Assembly: GCA_037447655.1 (NCBI GenBank)
Contig: JBBHKE010002624.1
Coordinates: forward strand, 64,001-128,000
Length of the DNA: 64,000 nt
Source: Zygnema cylindricum
Taxonomy: Eukaryota; Streptophyta; Zygnematophyceae; Zygnematales; Zygnemataceae
Direction of reading: 5' to 3'
The notes below the pieces were generated by a model. It worked only from the letters and a program-made list of their open reading frames with translations, did no database searches and was not told where the DNA came from. A program made the translations under genes and the position numbers. Shown in pieces: positions 32,948 through 43,147 of this stretch. The first letter of the stretch is position 1. Each line of letters starts with the position of its first letter.

Positions 32948-33547
32948 CATTGAAACGACGTCGTTGCAGCCGCCAACCCAGAATGAAATTTTGGCGGATT
33001 TCAAAGATAACGCCACGCGATAACACATGGCGGCACGTTACTAGACACCAGAGAAGATCGGAGGAGGAACCATGGCTCCTGATCAGGCATCACCTAGAAG
33101 ACCTTGTCGTACAATGGCATTACAAGAAGTACATTAACCAATGTACCTTCTCGTATTGTAGAGTTTTCCTATTGGTCTAGGGTTTAGTAGTAGGTAGGTG
33201 AGAGTTGGCAGACTAAGACTTAGTGAAATTTAGCTACCTCCTTCTAAGTGAGTTTGTAACTATAAAGGTCATCTTTGACCATTGATAACTTACTGCTCAA
33301 GAGAGCAAATTAAGAGATTTTTTTTTGCCTTCGGCTTAGGGGAGTAACGCCCTCAAATCCAGTGATCCTTTTTGCGTTCGGCTTGAGGAGTCAGGACCTT
33401 ACCAGGGTGAGGGTGGTCAAAATATTTGTGTGCTCGGGTGGCATTTATTTAGAGGGAAAGTAGAAGGGGCAAAACGTTATCCTAAAGGCTTTATATAGGC
33501 TACATACTTTGTGGGTCGATGAAGGCCACCCAGGCCATAAAGTTTTA
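32948..33547 (+). repeat. 5' LTR of H (right part)
   Basis: 32948-33155 matches 47770-47974 of the 3' LTR (GACGTCGT, AACCAGAGAAGAT type, GGCGTCACCTGGAA type). 33210-33510 matches the U5-like part of F1 LTRs in inverse orientation (AAGGTCATCTTTGACC, TTACTGCTCAAGAGAGCAAAT). It ends at TTTTA before the primer binding site and contains the gag ATG at 33519. A duplicated TTTTTGC(C/G)TTCGGCTT segment lies at 33330-33390. Confidence 0.75.
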
Positions 33548-34850
33548 CGTTATGGGCACACCTTCTAGGGTGCCCATATTTGATAGATCACACTTTTTTT
33601 ATTGTGAGATGATGATAGAAAAGAACTTTTTGAGAATTACCTATAGGGCGCAGTGTCCAGACATATTGAATATCCACCTATTGAATGCCCACCTCCACCA
33701 CGGTTTACAGGAACACGTTTTTCTAACACCTCCACTGCTACAACAGCCAAAACATCTACCACTATTATTAAAGATAGTGAGGAAGGGGAGTAAATTATCA
33801 TGGAGGGAGAAACGGGAGGAGTCCCGGTTCGAGGAACTCCATTGTCAAAACAGATATTGGAAATCACCAACAATAATGGTGACAGGGAGCCGGACTGAAG
33901 GGTTAGAGTATGAAAACGACATTATAATGACATTGTTGTTAAACTCTTAATTCTTAAAAATGTAGTGAAAGGCATTGCCATTCCCGTTATGAAAACCAGA
34001 TCTTTTTCTCAAATTTGGGTGTCACTAGTAAACAAATATAAGAGTGGGTCATTACTGCAGCAAGAGCTCGCAAAAAATCAGATTTCACCTTATACATACA
34101 AATAAGGAAATATGAATGATTATTGCAACGATTTAGGAGCCCTATTTAGAAAACTAGGGAGTGGAACTTACAAAGGAGGAAGTATAAATGATTATTGCAA
34201 TGACATATGAGCTTTATTTAGAGACCTAGATGTGCAGGTAACTCATTGTCTGAGAGACTAAGAGTAAATACATTGATGATGAAACTACTTGAATAGTATG
34301 AAAATATCATTAACAGATTGCACGATATAGGTAATAGCAATTTCAATTGGGATGATACAGTGAGGATGATTTAAGTGAAAGAAAACACCATAGAATTTAG
34401 GAGAGGAAGTCCGATTGTGCAAGCACTGAATGCAAAATCTGATAAGCGGAAGCCTGATGAGTAAAAAGGACAGGATCCTTATCAAAATTTAACGAGAAGA
34501 CGACAAGGAGGTGGCAGATTTTGAACGATAAGGGAATGGAGCTCCACGAGGTGGATTATGTCACTTTTGTAAGAAATAGGGACATTAAATTGCAGACTGT
34601 GTCAAACTTGTAGATCTCCGGATGAAATATAGACAAAAAACCTCGGCGGAAGCGTGATGAGCAAAAAGGAAAGGAAACTTATCAAAATTAAAGGGGAAGA
34701 CAACGAGAAGGTGGCAAATTTGATTGATACGGGAATAGAGCTCCACGAGGTAGATTATGTCACTTGTGCAAAAAATGAGGACATTATATGGCAGATTGTG
34801 TCAGCCTTGCAGATCTCTAGTAGAAAGATGGAAAATGAACCTTAAGGGAT
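33519..34850 (+). pseudogene. copia gag of H with duplicated zinc knuckle
   Basis: From ATG 33519 (inside the LTR) the frame gives YVMGTPSRVPIFDRSHFFYCEMMIEKNF, then shifts. UBN2-like gag pieces can be followed to about 34440 (SEYENDIIMTLLLNS, later a QLCDRLRVNTLMMKLLE-type stretch). A 200-bp tandem duplication (34448-34647 and 34648-34815) contains two zinc knuckles, CHFCKK-GH-ADC near 34550-34600 and CHLCKK-GHYMADC near 34745-34800, each broken by one stop. Gag would package the RNA. Many stops make it inactive. Confidence 0.8.
33548..33562 (+). promoter_or_regulatory. Primer binding site of H
   Basis: CGTTATGGGCACACC matches the complement of the initiator tRNA-Met anticodon arm (GGTTATGGGCCCACC) at 13 of 15 positions. 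It overlaps gag codons VMGTP. Confidence 0.65.
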
Positions 34851-35019
34851 GAAGGAAAGAAAAAGGCTTTTCTGACTTAAGTTCATGAAAGGCAAGATGA
34901 TTAAGCAACCAAAGAGGAATAAAGCTTGAAAAGAACTTCCTCAATCCAAAAACCACAAAGAATCATGTCGACATTCCAATAATACAACAGACAAATTGTG
35001 CTTTTGGAGGTAAAAAGGA

Positions 35020-35228
35020 TCCACGCGAGGATGGGTGGATCCTATAATCAGGGGCCTCCATGCATATGTGCAAGAATAGCAAGTTGTTCACTAAATTGAG
35101 GAAAATTCCAATAGTTAAGATAGAGTATGAAGATGGCAGAGTAGAAACCACAAGTTTTTTAGGATATGTTGATTTAAAGGTTCTACTTCATAAAAAGGCT
35201 TTAATTGTAAAGTTTGAGATGTTCTATA
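35020..35228 (+). pseudogene. copia protease N-terminal part of H
   Basis: GWIL, stop, SGASMHMCKNSKLFTKLRKIPIVKIEYEDGRVETTSFLGYVDLKVLLHKKALIVKFE. The family active site D-S-G-A-S has lost its Asp to a stop. The frame ends at 35228 at the E4 insertion and continues at 41942 with LYIPQLRKNLVST, the usual next segment. Confidence 0.85.
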
Positions 35229-36192
35229 TGTTGATTTTGGAGAACATTCAGCCTTCGTAAATAGGAGTGTGAGAGGAAATTTACGACTTAGAATATAATT
35301 TGTCTAATGTCATGTACTACTTACCTCTAATAGTGTGACAGTAGCATAAGTACAAGAGAGTATGGTGAACTTTACACGAGAGTAAAGTGAACTTTACAGG
35401 AACACGCGTCGTCACCACACAAACATGTAGATCCTAAGAAAAGTCACACGCGAGATGTTCCACGTGTCACATGCCGGATGAATAAAGTCGAATGATCTAA
35501 TTGACAAGGAGAAGAGCGACTATTTTGGAAATGGTCCTATACGGGACATCGCGGCCACAACTGATAAGATTGAAGTAAAGGGACAAGATTCATATGGGGA
35601 ACACGAGTGACTAAGAAGGTGTTTTTGAAACAGCCGGATGGACGCATCTGGACATTTATGACTCAGCAAATGTCGAATATTTGTACGGCCACTATTTGAA
35701 TATATCTTTGTAATGTTGGTTGTGCGACATTAGATTAATTTTTAGTGTGATTAAGCATGTTTTGTTTCTAGGATTATTTGGTTTTTTGACATACCTCTTA
35801 GGTACACTTATTTCAAAGGTACAGTTCTACTATTTCATGTATTACTATGTTATAGGATGATTAGAATTAGATACACATTGTGAGCATAAGACTTAGGACT
35901 TTTTGTATCTAGACTTCTAAATAGTGAAACCTGCAAACAGTTTTTGGGAAACTTCTGAGCATCATATCTTAGGTTATATTAGATCAATTCCGCTGAAAAT
36001 TTGGGAGTTGTCTTTGTTTATAATATTATATAATGTGGTATAGTTTCGTAAATTTTGGATATTTGTGTCAGATTTGGTGAGCTTTTCAAAACAACTATTT
36101 GGAAGGATTATTGATAGCTTCTACGATTGTATTATGTGAACTTCTACTACTACTGTTGTTGCTTCACCTGCACCGGTAGTCGTAGAACAACA
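35229..36192 (+). repeat. 5' LTR of E4
   Basis: Homologous to 40959-41941 throughout (AATAGGAGTGTGAGAGGAA, CACGCGTCGTCACCAC, GTTCCACGTGTC). It contains the gag start ATG at 36134, whose second codon is TGA in this copy but TCT in the 3' LTR copy. Confidence 0.9.
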
Positions 36193-36960
36193 AGTTATGG
36201 ACCTGTCATCGAGAATTCCTATCTCAAGAGAAAACTATGTTTATTGGGCGGATATGGTAGATACTCACTTCGAGAATGTCAAACTTTTAGAAATTTTGGA
36301 TGGCTCCCTGGCGAAAACAGATGCATCTTGGTCAAAGAAAAAATTGCAAGCTCGTTCTATTCTAAAATTTTGTCTCTCCGAGGACTTAGCTATATCTCGG
36401 ATCAAAATGAAAAAGGCGATTGATATTTGGAAATCTCTAAAAAATGATTATGAGAAAGCTAATGTCTAGGAGGAGCTTCTCTTAGCTGGTCAAATTTGGG
36501 ATTATAAATACACGAGCGGCACTATAAAAAAATATGGTAACAAATTCCGAATTCTTATCGATGCTCATGCTTCAATAAGTGGTACATTTCCTCACTTTCA
36601 ACACCCTGCATTGCTAATGAGGGCTCTCCCTAGTAGTTTGAAAGGGGCTTTTGATAAACACAAAAACATGATAAAGCTACTAGGACTTCAAGTTAGCAAT
36701 TAATGTGATACTAGAAGAAGAAGCTACTTAGCAAGTAGAAGCATTTAATACGGAGTTTGAGAAAATGACTCAATTTCATGAGCAAAGAAATCAGTTTAAT
36801 CAATAGAAAAGTCAGTTTAATCATAATCGCCGCAATTTAATCAGTTTAATCAGGGAGGGAATAGACACTCTTCCAATGCTTTTTTTTATTGTAATGAAAG
36901 AGTTCTTGGTTATAAGTTTTGCTATAAACTTCAAAAAGCATTTGATTTATACAACAGTGA
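36134..36960 (+). pseudogene. copia gag of E4
   Basis: The LTR-borne ATG at 36134 is in frame with 36197-36469: SSRIPISRENYVYWADMVDTHFENVKLLEILDGSLAKTDASWSKK, LAISRIKMKKAIDIWKSLKNDYEKAN, stop, then IWDYKYTSGT and HASISGTFPHF with frameshifts to about 36720. An Asn/Gln-rich stretch with a decayed zinc knuckle (FYCNERVLGYKFC) lies near 36885-36930. It closely resembles E3 gag. Confidence 0.87.
36193..36207 (+). promoter_or_regulatory. Primer binding site of E4
   Basis: AGTTATGGACCTGTC directly after the LTR end. It matches GGTTATGGGCCCACC at 10 of 15 positions and the E3 site at 12 of 15. Confidence 0.55.
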
Positions 36961-37019
36961 TGGCTACAGAGGACACGGGGCTTACACCTCGTGGAAATGC
37001 ACTATTTTCTTCTTCTTCA

Positions 37020-37690
37020 AGTCACCAACATGAGTCTTTGAGCTTCTTTCAACACAAAGAGGCGGATTTATTTGCTATGGCGGTAGCAAAGGAGGAATTA
37101 AAGAACGCTGGATGGATAATGGATACGGGAGCGTCTACCAACATGTGTTGGAACAAGGCAATTTTAAAAATTTGAAATCCACACCTAGGGGCATGTGCTG
37201 TAACAAGGCAATTTTTAAAAATTTGAAATCCACACCTAAAAATAATATTTATTATGCTTGTGGCATGAGTGTACAGACTCGTGCTGAAAATGATGTATCC
37301 TTACTAGTTGATATAGAGGGAAAGGCAGTAGAAATGACTCTCCATGATATTCTATTTGTCAGAGACTTTAAGAAAAATTTGTTTTCCACTTCTTTGGTAG
37401 AAAGTAAATGCTTCGAGGTTACTTTGAAACATGGTCAGCAGGTTGTCAATAAGAACGGCAAAGATGCGGTCACAAGCACTAGAGATGACAGCAAAATGTA
37501 CTGTATGTATATAGCTAATAATAAGAAATATGATGTTTTGTATTCTGGTGCACTCCATTCAGATGAGTTATGGCAAAAAAGATTAGGCCATGTAAACTAT
37601 GACACTTTGAAAAATATGTTATATGCTCGAAAAGTACAAGGTGTCTCTCGGATAAGCTAGTTAGAACATGTGATGGCTGTGCATTGGGAA
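37020..37690 (+). pseudogene. copia protease and pre-integrase region of E4
   Basis: The protease start is intact: AVAKEELKNAGWIMDTGASTNMCWNKAI, with catalytic DTGAS near 37122-37136. A 50-bp tandem duplication (37152 and 37202) repeats the following NKAIFKNLKSTP segment and shifts the frame. Then NDVSLLVDIEGKAVEMTLHDILFVRDFKKNLFSTSLVES, KRLGHVNYDTLKNMLYARKVQGVS and CDGCALGKIHRQPFP (HHCC zinc domain). Confidence 0.87.
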
Positions 37691-38560
37691 AAATACACAG
37701 ACAACCGTTCCCACAGGTATCTTAACATCAATCTACTAAACTCTCGCAACTTATTCATTCTGATGTTTTGAGACTTCCAAAAGTACCATATGCCAAGGGA
37801 ATGAATTATATGGTTACTTTTACAGATGATTTTTCAAGGTTTACTATAGTCTACTTCATAAAGGACAAAAATGAGGTGTTTGGCCACTTCCAAAACTATA
37901 AAGCATTGGTGGAGAAATTACATAACCTGCCAATTCCAAAACCCAGATCAAACAACGGCGGCGAATATACGTCCAAGGAATTTGAAAACCTTTTACTACA
38001 GGAATGTATAAGTAATCAGTTTACTATTCCACATTCACCGGAACAAAATGGGGTATCAAAAAGACTATATAGAATAATCACAAAGAGTTCTAGGTTCATG
38101 CTTGCAGATAAAGACGTAGATCCGACATTGTGGGCTGAAACCTGTAATTGTGCAGTCTGTATAAAGAATAGGATAGGGTAAAGATCAGTAGAGACTACTG
38201 CTTACGAGGTATGCACTGGCAAAAAAGGTGATGTTAGTCATTTAAAAGTATTTAGCGGTAAATGTTTCATTTTAAATACATCTAATGATAGATAGAAAAT
38301 AGACCCTAAAGGATTTCCGGGTATTTTGTTGGGATATGATGATCACTCCAAAGGGTATAGAGTCTTTGTTTATGAATAACAAAAGATAGTTGTAAAAAAT
38401 AATATCATTTTCAAAGATGAGCATGGCACTGTGGATTTATTCAAAATGAGTGTCAAGCAAAAGCATCAAAAAGAGCAAGAATATGTAATTCTGTTTAGGA
38501 TTTATTCAAAATTAGTGACAAGCAAAAGCAGCAAAAAGTGCAAGAATATGTAATTTTGGA
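37691..38560 (+). pseudogene. copia integrase of E4
   Basis: 37768-38181 reads KGMNYMVTFTDDFSRFTIVYFIKDKNEVFGHF (first D), KPRSNNGGEYTSKEFENLL (second Asp replaced by Asn) and HSPEQNGVSKRLYRIITKSSRFMLADKDVDPTLWAETCN (catalytic Glu of the family replaced by Lys). Two of three catalytic residues are lost. The C-terminal region (GDVSHLKVFSGKCFILNTS, GYDDHSKGYRVFV, KNNIIFKDE) follows to about 38440. Then comes a local duplication of LFKMS(V/D)KQKHQKEQEYVI-coding sequence (38437-38485 and 38503-38552). Confidence 0.87.
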
Positions 38561-38859
38561 CTGTAAACAAGAAATTGTCACACAAGCGCAATGATCTCCG
38601 GTTGCAACACTGAATTATGAGGTTCATCTAGATCTTGCAACAGTATAAGTTCCAACTTAGTCAAACGCGATCAGATCCTACAAATTCCAGTCAGAGACCA
38701 AAGATGAACGAGAGAGATGCGACCATTTCAACCTCAAAATTTTCGGGGGGAAGACAATCCAGTAGCCGGCTGCAAGCAAGCTCCCACTAGGCTTACTATG
38801 CAGCCTCACAAGAACCAAACTCTGCAGCCTCTCAAGAACCAACCTCTGACCATCTAGGA

Positions 38860-39749
38860 GGCCTTCTCATCACCAGAATGGAATCACTGAATCGAGGTAG
38901 CAAACGACAAAATGATGTCGATCATGGCGGCTCAGACGTGGGAGCTTGTAGACCTTCTTCCTGGCCGAAAAACAATCAGCAGCAAATGGGTATTCAAGAT
39001 GATGTTAAATCCCGATAATACCATTGAATGTTACAAGGCTAGATTTGGCAAAGGGTAATAACAAAGAAGGAATTGATTTTGAAAATACATTTCCTCCATT
39101 TGTAAGATTTCCAATAGTTAGGATTTTGTTGTCTCTCACCGCTATTGTAGATATGGAAAGACATCAAATGGATTTAAAAACGACCTTTTTGCATAGAGAG
39201 TTGGAAGAGACTATTTACATGAAGCAGCTCGAGATGTATGTAGAACCAGGAAAAGAGCACTTAGTGTACAAATTGCTAAAATCTTTGTATGGCCTAAAAC
39301 AGGCCCCTAGGCAAAGGAATATGATGCTTGAAGAATTTTTAACTAGCTTAAGATTTAAGAGGATAAGTTTTGATCACTCTGTTTATATTCTAGTGGGGAA
39401 TGGACAGTTTGCATAGCGTTGTACGTAGACGATGTGTTATTAATTAGCAAATCAATGGATAAAAATTAATAAAATTTAAGGTTTGAGATCAAATACCTTG
39501 TTGAGGCGAAATACATTTTGGGTATTCAAGTAGAGAGTGATAGAAATAAAAGATTATTAAAAATAACTCAAAAGTAGGCTATCAGAAACATGTTAGATGA
39601 GTATAAAATGTGGGGATAAAAGGATGTGCAACTCCAATCGAGTTTCGGCAAAAGTTAGAGGGTGATGAGACAAAGCCACGAGTTATAATTAGTGAGCATC
39701 TAAATTTAGATTAGGATGATCCTGTGACACTGATACCTTATAGATAGTT
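38860..39749 (+). pseudogene. copia reverse transcriptase of E4
   Basis: SPEWNH, NDKMMSIMAAQTWELVDLLPGRKTISSKWVFKMMLNPDNTIE (38870-39035), then a frameshift, KEGIDFENTFPPFVRFPIVRILLSLTAIVDMERHQMDLKTTFLHRELEETIYMKQ, LLKSLYGLKQAPRQRNMMLEEFLTSLRFKRISFDHSVYI (39024-39416), a shift, and the catalytic box ALYVDDVLLIS (39419-39449). AKYILGIQVESDRN follows, then stops. YVDD survives; the frame does not. Confidence 0.87.
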
Positions 39750-40300
39750 CACCGCCAATCATTATTAGCGTTGTGTACACTAATTCCGTCCCGCTTTTTT
39801 TTTTTATTCTCCATTACCGTAGTTCATTCTATTTTTTTCTTTATTCTATTTAGGGTTATTTTCAGTACGTTGTCTCTTAAATAGAGTAGTGTACGGTCAA
39901 TGTCATACCGTAAGTCAATGTCAATGTCATAAATGTACCTTTTTAAGTCAAAAAGTACAATAAATTAGTTTTAGTAACCGCAGACGCATGAGAATGTGCG
40001 TCCTAAAAAGGAAAAAAAACCAGGTCGTAAAAAATCCCGTTCGCACATATTCCTCCGACAGCCACATTTCGACCGTGTGAATGTACGATTTGTGTACGAT
40101 TTGTCAGATTTTGTACGGAAACCTATATTAGTGTAAGCATGTTTGCGACTGACATTTTTTCTTTAAAGATCCAAAATACCATAATCAAACAATTAGAATG
40201 TATGATTTTTTCGAAAATTTTCAAATTCTTAAATAGCGTACACCACGGTAATTATTTTTATACGCTAAAAATACTTACACGCTAATAACGATTGGCGGTG
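39750..40300. mobile_element. Terminal-inverted-repeat DNA element in E4
   Basis: The ends CACCGCCAATCATTATTAGCGT (39750-39771) and its near-perfect inverse (40279-40300, one mismatch) enclose about 550 bp of AT-rich DNA without coding potential. It splits the E4 polyprotein between RT and RNase H. The flanks GATAGTT and TAGTGG, compared with the uninterrupted E3 sequence CAGATAGTGGGAAG, indicate a 3- or 4-bp duplication (TAG or TAGT). The superfamily is uncertain. A similar end lies near 20345-20366. Confidence 0.75.
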
Positions 40301-40935
40301 TAGTGGGGAGTTAATATATTTCATGAATTGTACCCGCCTGACATTGCTATAACAACAGTTGGAGTACTTAGTATGAGTTTGAAAAATCCAAGAAAATCTG
40401 ACCATGATGCAGCAAAGAGAGTCTTCAAATATTTGGAAGGAACTAGAAATCTCAAGCTCATACTAGAAGTGAAACTACAAATATGGAGTGATGAGAGTTA
40501 CGGTGACATGCGAAGTAGGAAATCCACTACTGATATGTTATGCAAATTGGGAACGCAACTTGTTGTTGGAGCAGCAAGCTTCAGAAGGTCACGGCATAGT
40601 CTACGATGGAGTCAAAATATGTGACAGCAAGTTCTACTCTCAAGGAACACTTATGGGTGAAGTCCATACTGGAATAATTAGGAAACACGCAGGTTATCCC
40701 TTAGGTGATCCGATGTGATAACCAGTTTGCCATTCCCATTGTCTCTAACCCAAGTCACCATTTCAAGAGTAAGCACAAAGATGTAAGATAACATTTTGTA
40801 AGAGAACAAATATTTTCCAGGGTTATTGAATTATGTTATTTGCCTGATGCAAAAATGATTCCTAATATGATGACTAAAGCTCTTCTTGCTCTTTAGTTGA
40901 AGTATTGTAGAGATGTAGTAGGACTTATTGACTAG
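40301..40935 (+). pseudogene. copia RNase H domain of E4
   Basis: Frames give GELIYFMNCTRLTLL-type start, ITTVGVLSMSLKNPRKSDHDAAKRVFKYLEGTRNLKL, QIWSDESYGDMRSRKSTT, a shifted CWSSKLQKVTAQ region, GDPM-NQFAI (CDN damaged), SHHFKSKHKDVR, YLPDAKMIPNMMTKALLAL. The polypurine tract TCTTTATGGGAG lies at 40944-40958 before the LTR. Stops and shifts throughout. Confidence 0.85.
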
Positions 40936-40958
40936 ATGTCTCTAAATCTTTATGGGAG

Positions 40959-41941
40959 TCTTGTTTTTTGAAAGCTTTGAGCCTCAATAAATAGGAGTGT
41001 GAGAGGAAGTTTAAGACTTATAATACATTTTGTCTAATGTCCTGTAATACTTATATCTAATAGTGTGACAGTAGCTGAAGTACAAGAGAGTATAGTGTAC
41101 TTTACAGGGACACGCGTTGTCACCACATAAATATGTAGTTACTGTGAAAAGTCACAAGAGAGCTGTTCCACGTGTCTCATGCCAGATGAATGAAGTTGGA
41201 TGATCTAACAGACAACGAGAAGATCCGTTATTTTGGAAATGGTTCTGTGCGGGACAACGTAGCCATGGTTGATATGATTTAAGTCAATGGTTGAGATTCA
41301 TAAAGGGACCACAAGTAACTAAGCTGGCAAGTATTTTAGCAACAACTGGATGGACGCATCCGGAGATTAATGGCTCAACAAGAGGCGAATATTTGTACGA
41401 CCACTGTTTGAATATATTTGTGTAATGTTGGTTGTGCGACATATTTGTGTAATGTTGGTTGTGCGACAGTAGATTATTTTTAGTGTGATTAAGTATGTTT
41501 TGTTTTTCTAAGATTATTTGGTTTTTGGACATACCTCTTGGGTACACTTGTTTCGTAGGTACAGTTCTACTATCTCAGGTATTATTATATAGTAAGACAA
41601 TTAGAATTAGATACTCTGTGTGAGTATAAGACTTAGGACTTAGAATATTTTTGTATTCAAACTTCTAGATAGTGAAACCTGCAAACATTTTTTGGAAAAA
41701 ATTGGAGAATAATTTCTTGGGTTATATTCAATCAATTGTGCTGAAACTTTACGAGTTGTCGCTGTTTGTGATATTTTATTCTGCGATATAGTTTTGTGAT
41801 GGTTGGACTTTTGTGTGAGATTTGGTGAGCTTTTGAAGACAGCTGTTTGGTAGGATTCTTGGTAGCTTTGTGCAAGTGTATCATGTCTACTTCTACTACG
41901 ACTGCAGCTGCTTCACCTGCACCGGTACTCGTGGAACAACA
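40959..41941 (+). repeat. 3' LTR of E4
   Basis: Starts TCTTGTTTTTTGAAAG after the polypurine tract and ends GTGGAACAACA, where H protease sequence resumes. A local duplication TTTGTGTAATGTTGGTTGTGCGACA occurs at 41418-41442 and 41444-41468. Confidence 0.88.
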
Positions 41942-42167
41942 CTTTACATTCCACAACTAAGGAAGAACCTAGTCTCTACTGTTGTCCTAGATGACAAAGA
42001 GTTTGAAACAAGAACTAAGAAAAGAATCTTCACAGCACGCTTCGATGATAAGTTTTATTTCATAGCTGAAAAAGGTAGTCAAGGAATGTTCAATGTTGTA
42101 TTTTGCAATAAAAAGAGTGTTCTCTAGTCTTGTGGAAGTGATATGATGCTTTGGCACAAGAGGCTAC
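41942..42167 (+). pseudogene. copia protease C-terminus and zinc region start of H
   Basis: LYIPQLRKNLVSTVVLDDKEFETRTKKRIFTARFDDKFYFIAEKGSQGMFNVVFCNKKSVL, stop, CGSDMMLWHKRL, ending at 42167 in the zinc-domain helix where a solo LTR is inserted. The C-terminal half resembles E8 (AEKGSQGMFRLILRN). Confidence 0.87.
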
Positions 42168-43147
42168 TGTTGTTTTGAGGCAAATGTTGGTACTGGAGAC
42201 GATGAGGACGTGAAGTAGTCATCTCAGAATTAAAACAAAACTTTTACAAAAATTGATCTAAAAATTATAGTAAATTCACCAGTTGATAAATCACAAACCA
42301 GAGATAGAATAGCTCTGCAAATCTACTAAAATGTAGAAAACAACAGGATGAACACACACACAAAATTACAAGTAATTTTGCTCTAAGGCGTGTGAGATAT
42401 TCATAGATAAAATTGCCAAAAACAACATGTAAAGTTTTTGTATCAAAATGTTTACACCTACAAAATTGTCTAAGTCCTACTCATATACACTGAAGCCTAT
42501 GCTACTGAACGTATGGAGGCATACCAGCCGTACAAAAACTACCTTACAAATTTAATACGGCGACTAAAATCGAATAGAACAAGGTACGTCATACAAAAAG
42601 AATCTTACACTAATCAACTAACCACACAAAGACAAAAATGTTTTGAACCATTTTTTTACAAAAGAGTAGGATTTTATATGCCACGTAAAATTTTCGTGTA
42701 TATGTTTAGAACCATTTTTTTACAAAAGAGTAGGATTTTATATGCCACGTAAAATTTCGTGTATATGTTTTGAACCATTTTTTTACAAAAGAGTAGGATT
42801 TTATATGCCACGTAAAATTTTTGTGTATGTGGTCCACATGGACCAGCATTTGTCGGCGGTCTCCGTTCGCTGCCTACATATCAGATTTGGAACCGTTGAT
42901 ATATCTCCATATGCCACTTCGTTCTAAAGTATAGTTATGCACCAACAACCGCAAATTTGAGAGTGTCTTCTTTCTTGTAGTGACGTGTGTCTCGGGAGTA
43001 TATACAAAGGTACTCCCTACCGCAACACTATAACATCAATTCTGGTTTTTCTTGAACCGAACTTACAACTAAAAATATGCTAAGTCGTGAAACTCTCTTT
43101 CCCTCACACTCTAGGCATAGAGAGGACTAAAGCATTCCAAAACAACA
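42168..43147 (-). mobile_element. Solo LTR (family F2) in H
   Basis: 980 bp, TGTTGTTTTGAGG to AAAACAACA, flanked by GCTAC (42163-42167) and GTTGC (43148-43152), a decayed 5-bp TSD. On both sides the H reading continues in the same zinc-domain helix (HKRL / RHMHLDRLKNLKKIG). It contains three tandem 63-bp units (42639-42828). Confidence 0.82.
42639..42828. repeat. Three 63-bp tandem units inside the solo LTR
   Basis: Units start ATGTTTTGAACC (42639), ATGTTTAGAACC (42702) and ATGTTTTGAACC (42765). They contain GAGTAGGATTTTATATGCC and differ at a few positions. They are absent from the related LTRs at 8562 and 15094. The open frames over them are artefacts of the repeat. Confidence 0.85.

Larger units (their letters stand above)
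35229..41941 (+). mobile_element. Ty1/copia retrotransposon E4, nested in H
   Basis: LTRs 35229-36192 and 40959-41941 (about 964 and 983 bp, family F3), starting TGTTGATTTT (3' copy TCTTGTTTTT) and ending GAACAACA. The flanks CTATA (35224-35228) and CTTTA (41942-41946) form a 5-bp TSD with one mismatch. It interrupts the H protease between conserved strands. It carries gag, protease, integrase, RT and RNase H in plus orientation and is interrupted by a TIR element (39750-40300). It is related to E3. Confidence 0.9.

Noticed and set aside
42513-42927. Repeated FFYKRVGFYMPRKIFVYM peptide frame
   Set aside because: It is produced by the 63-bp tandem repeat inside a solo LTR; there is no gene context.
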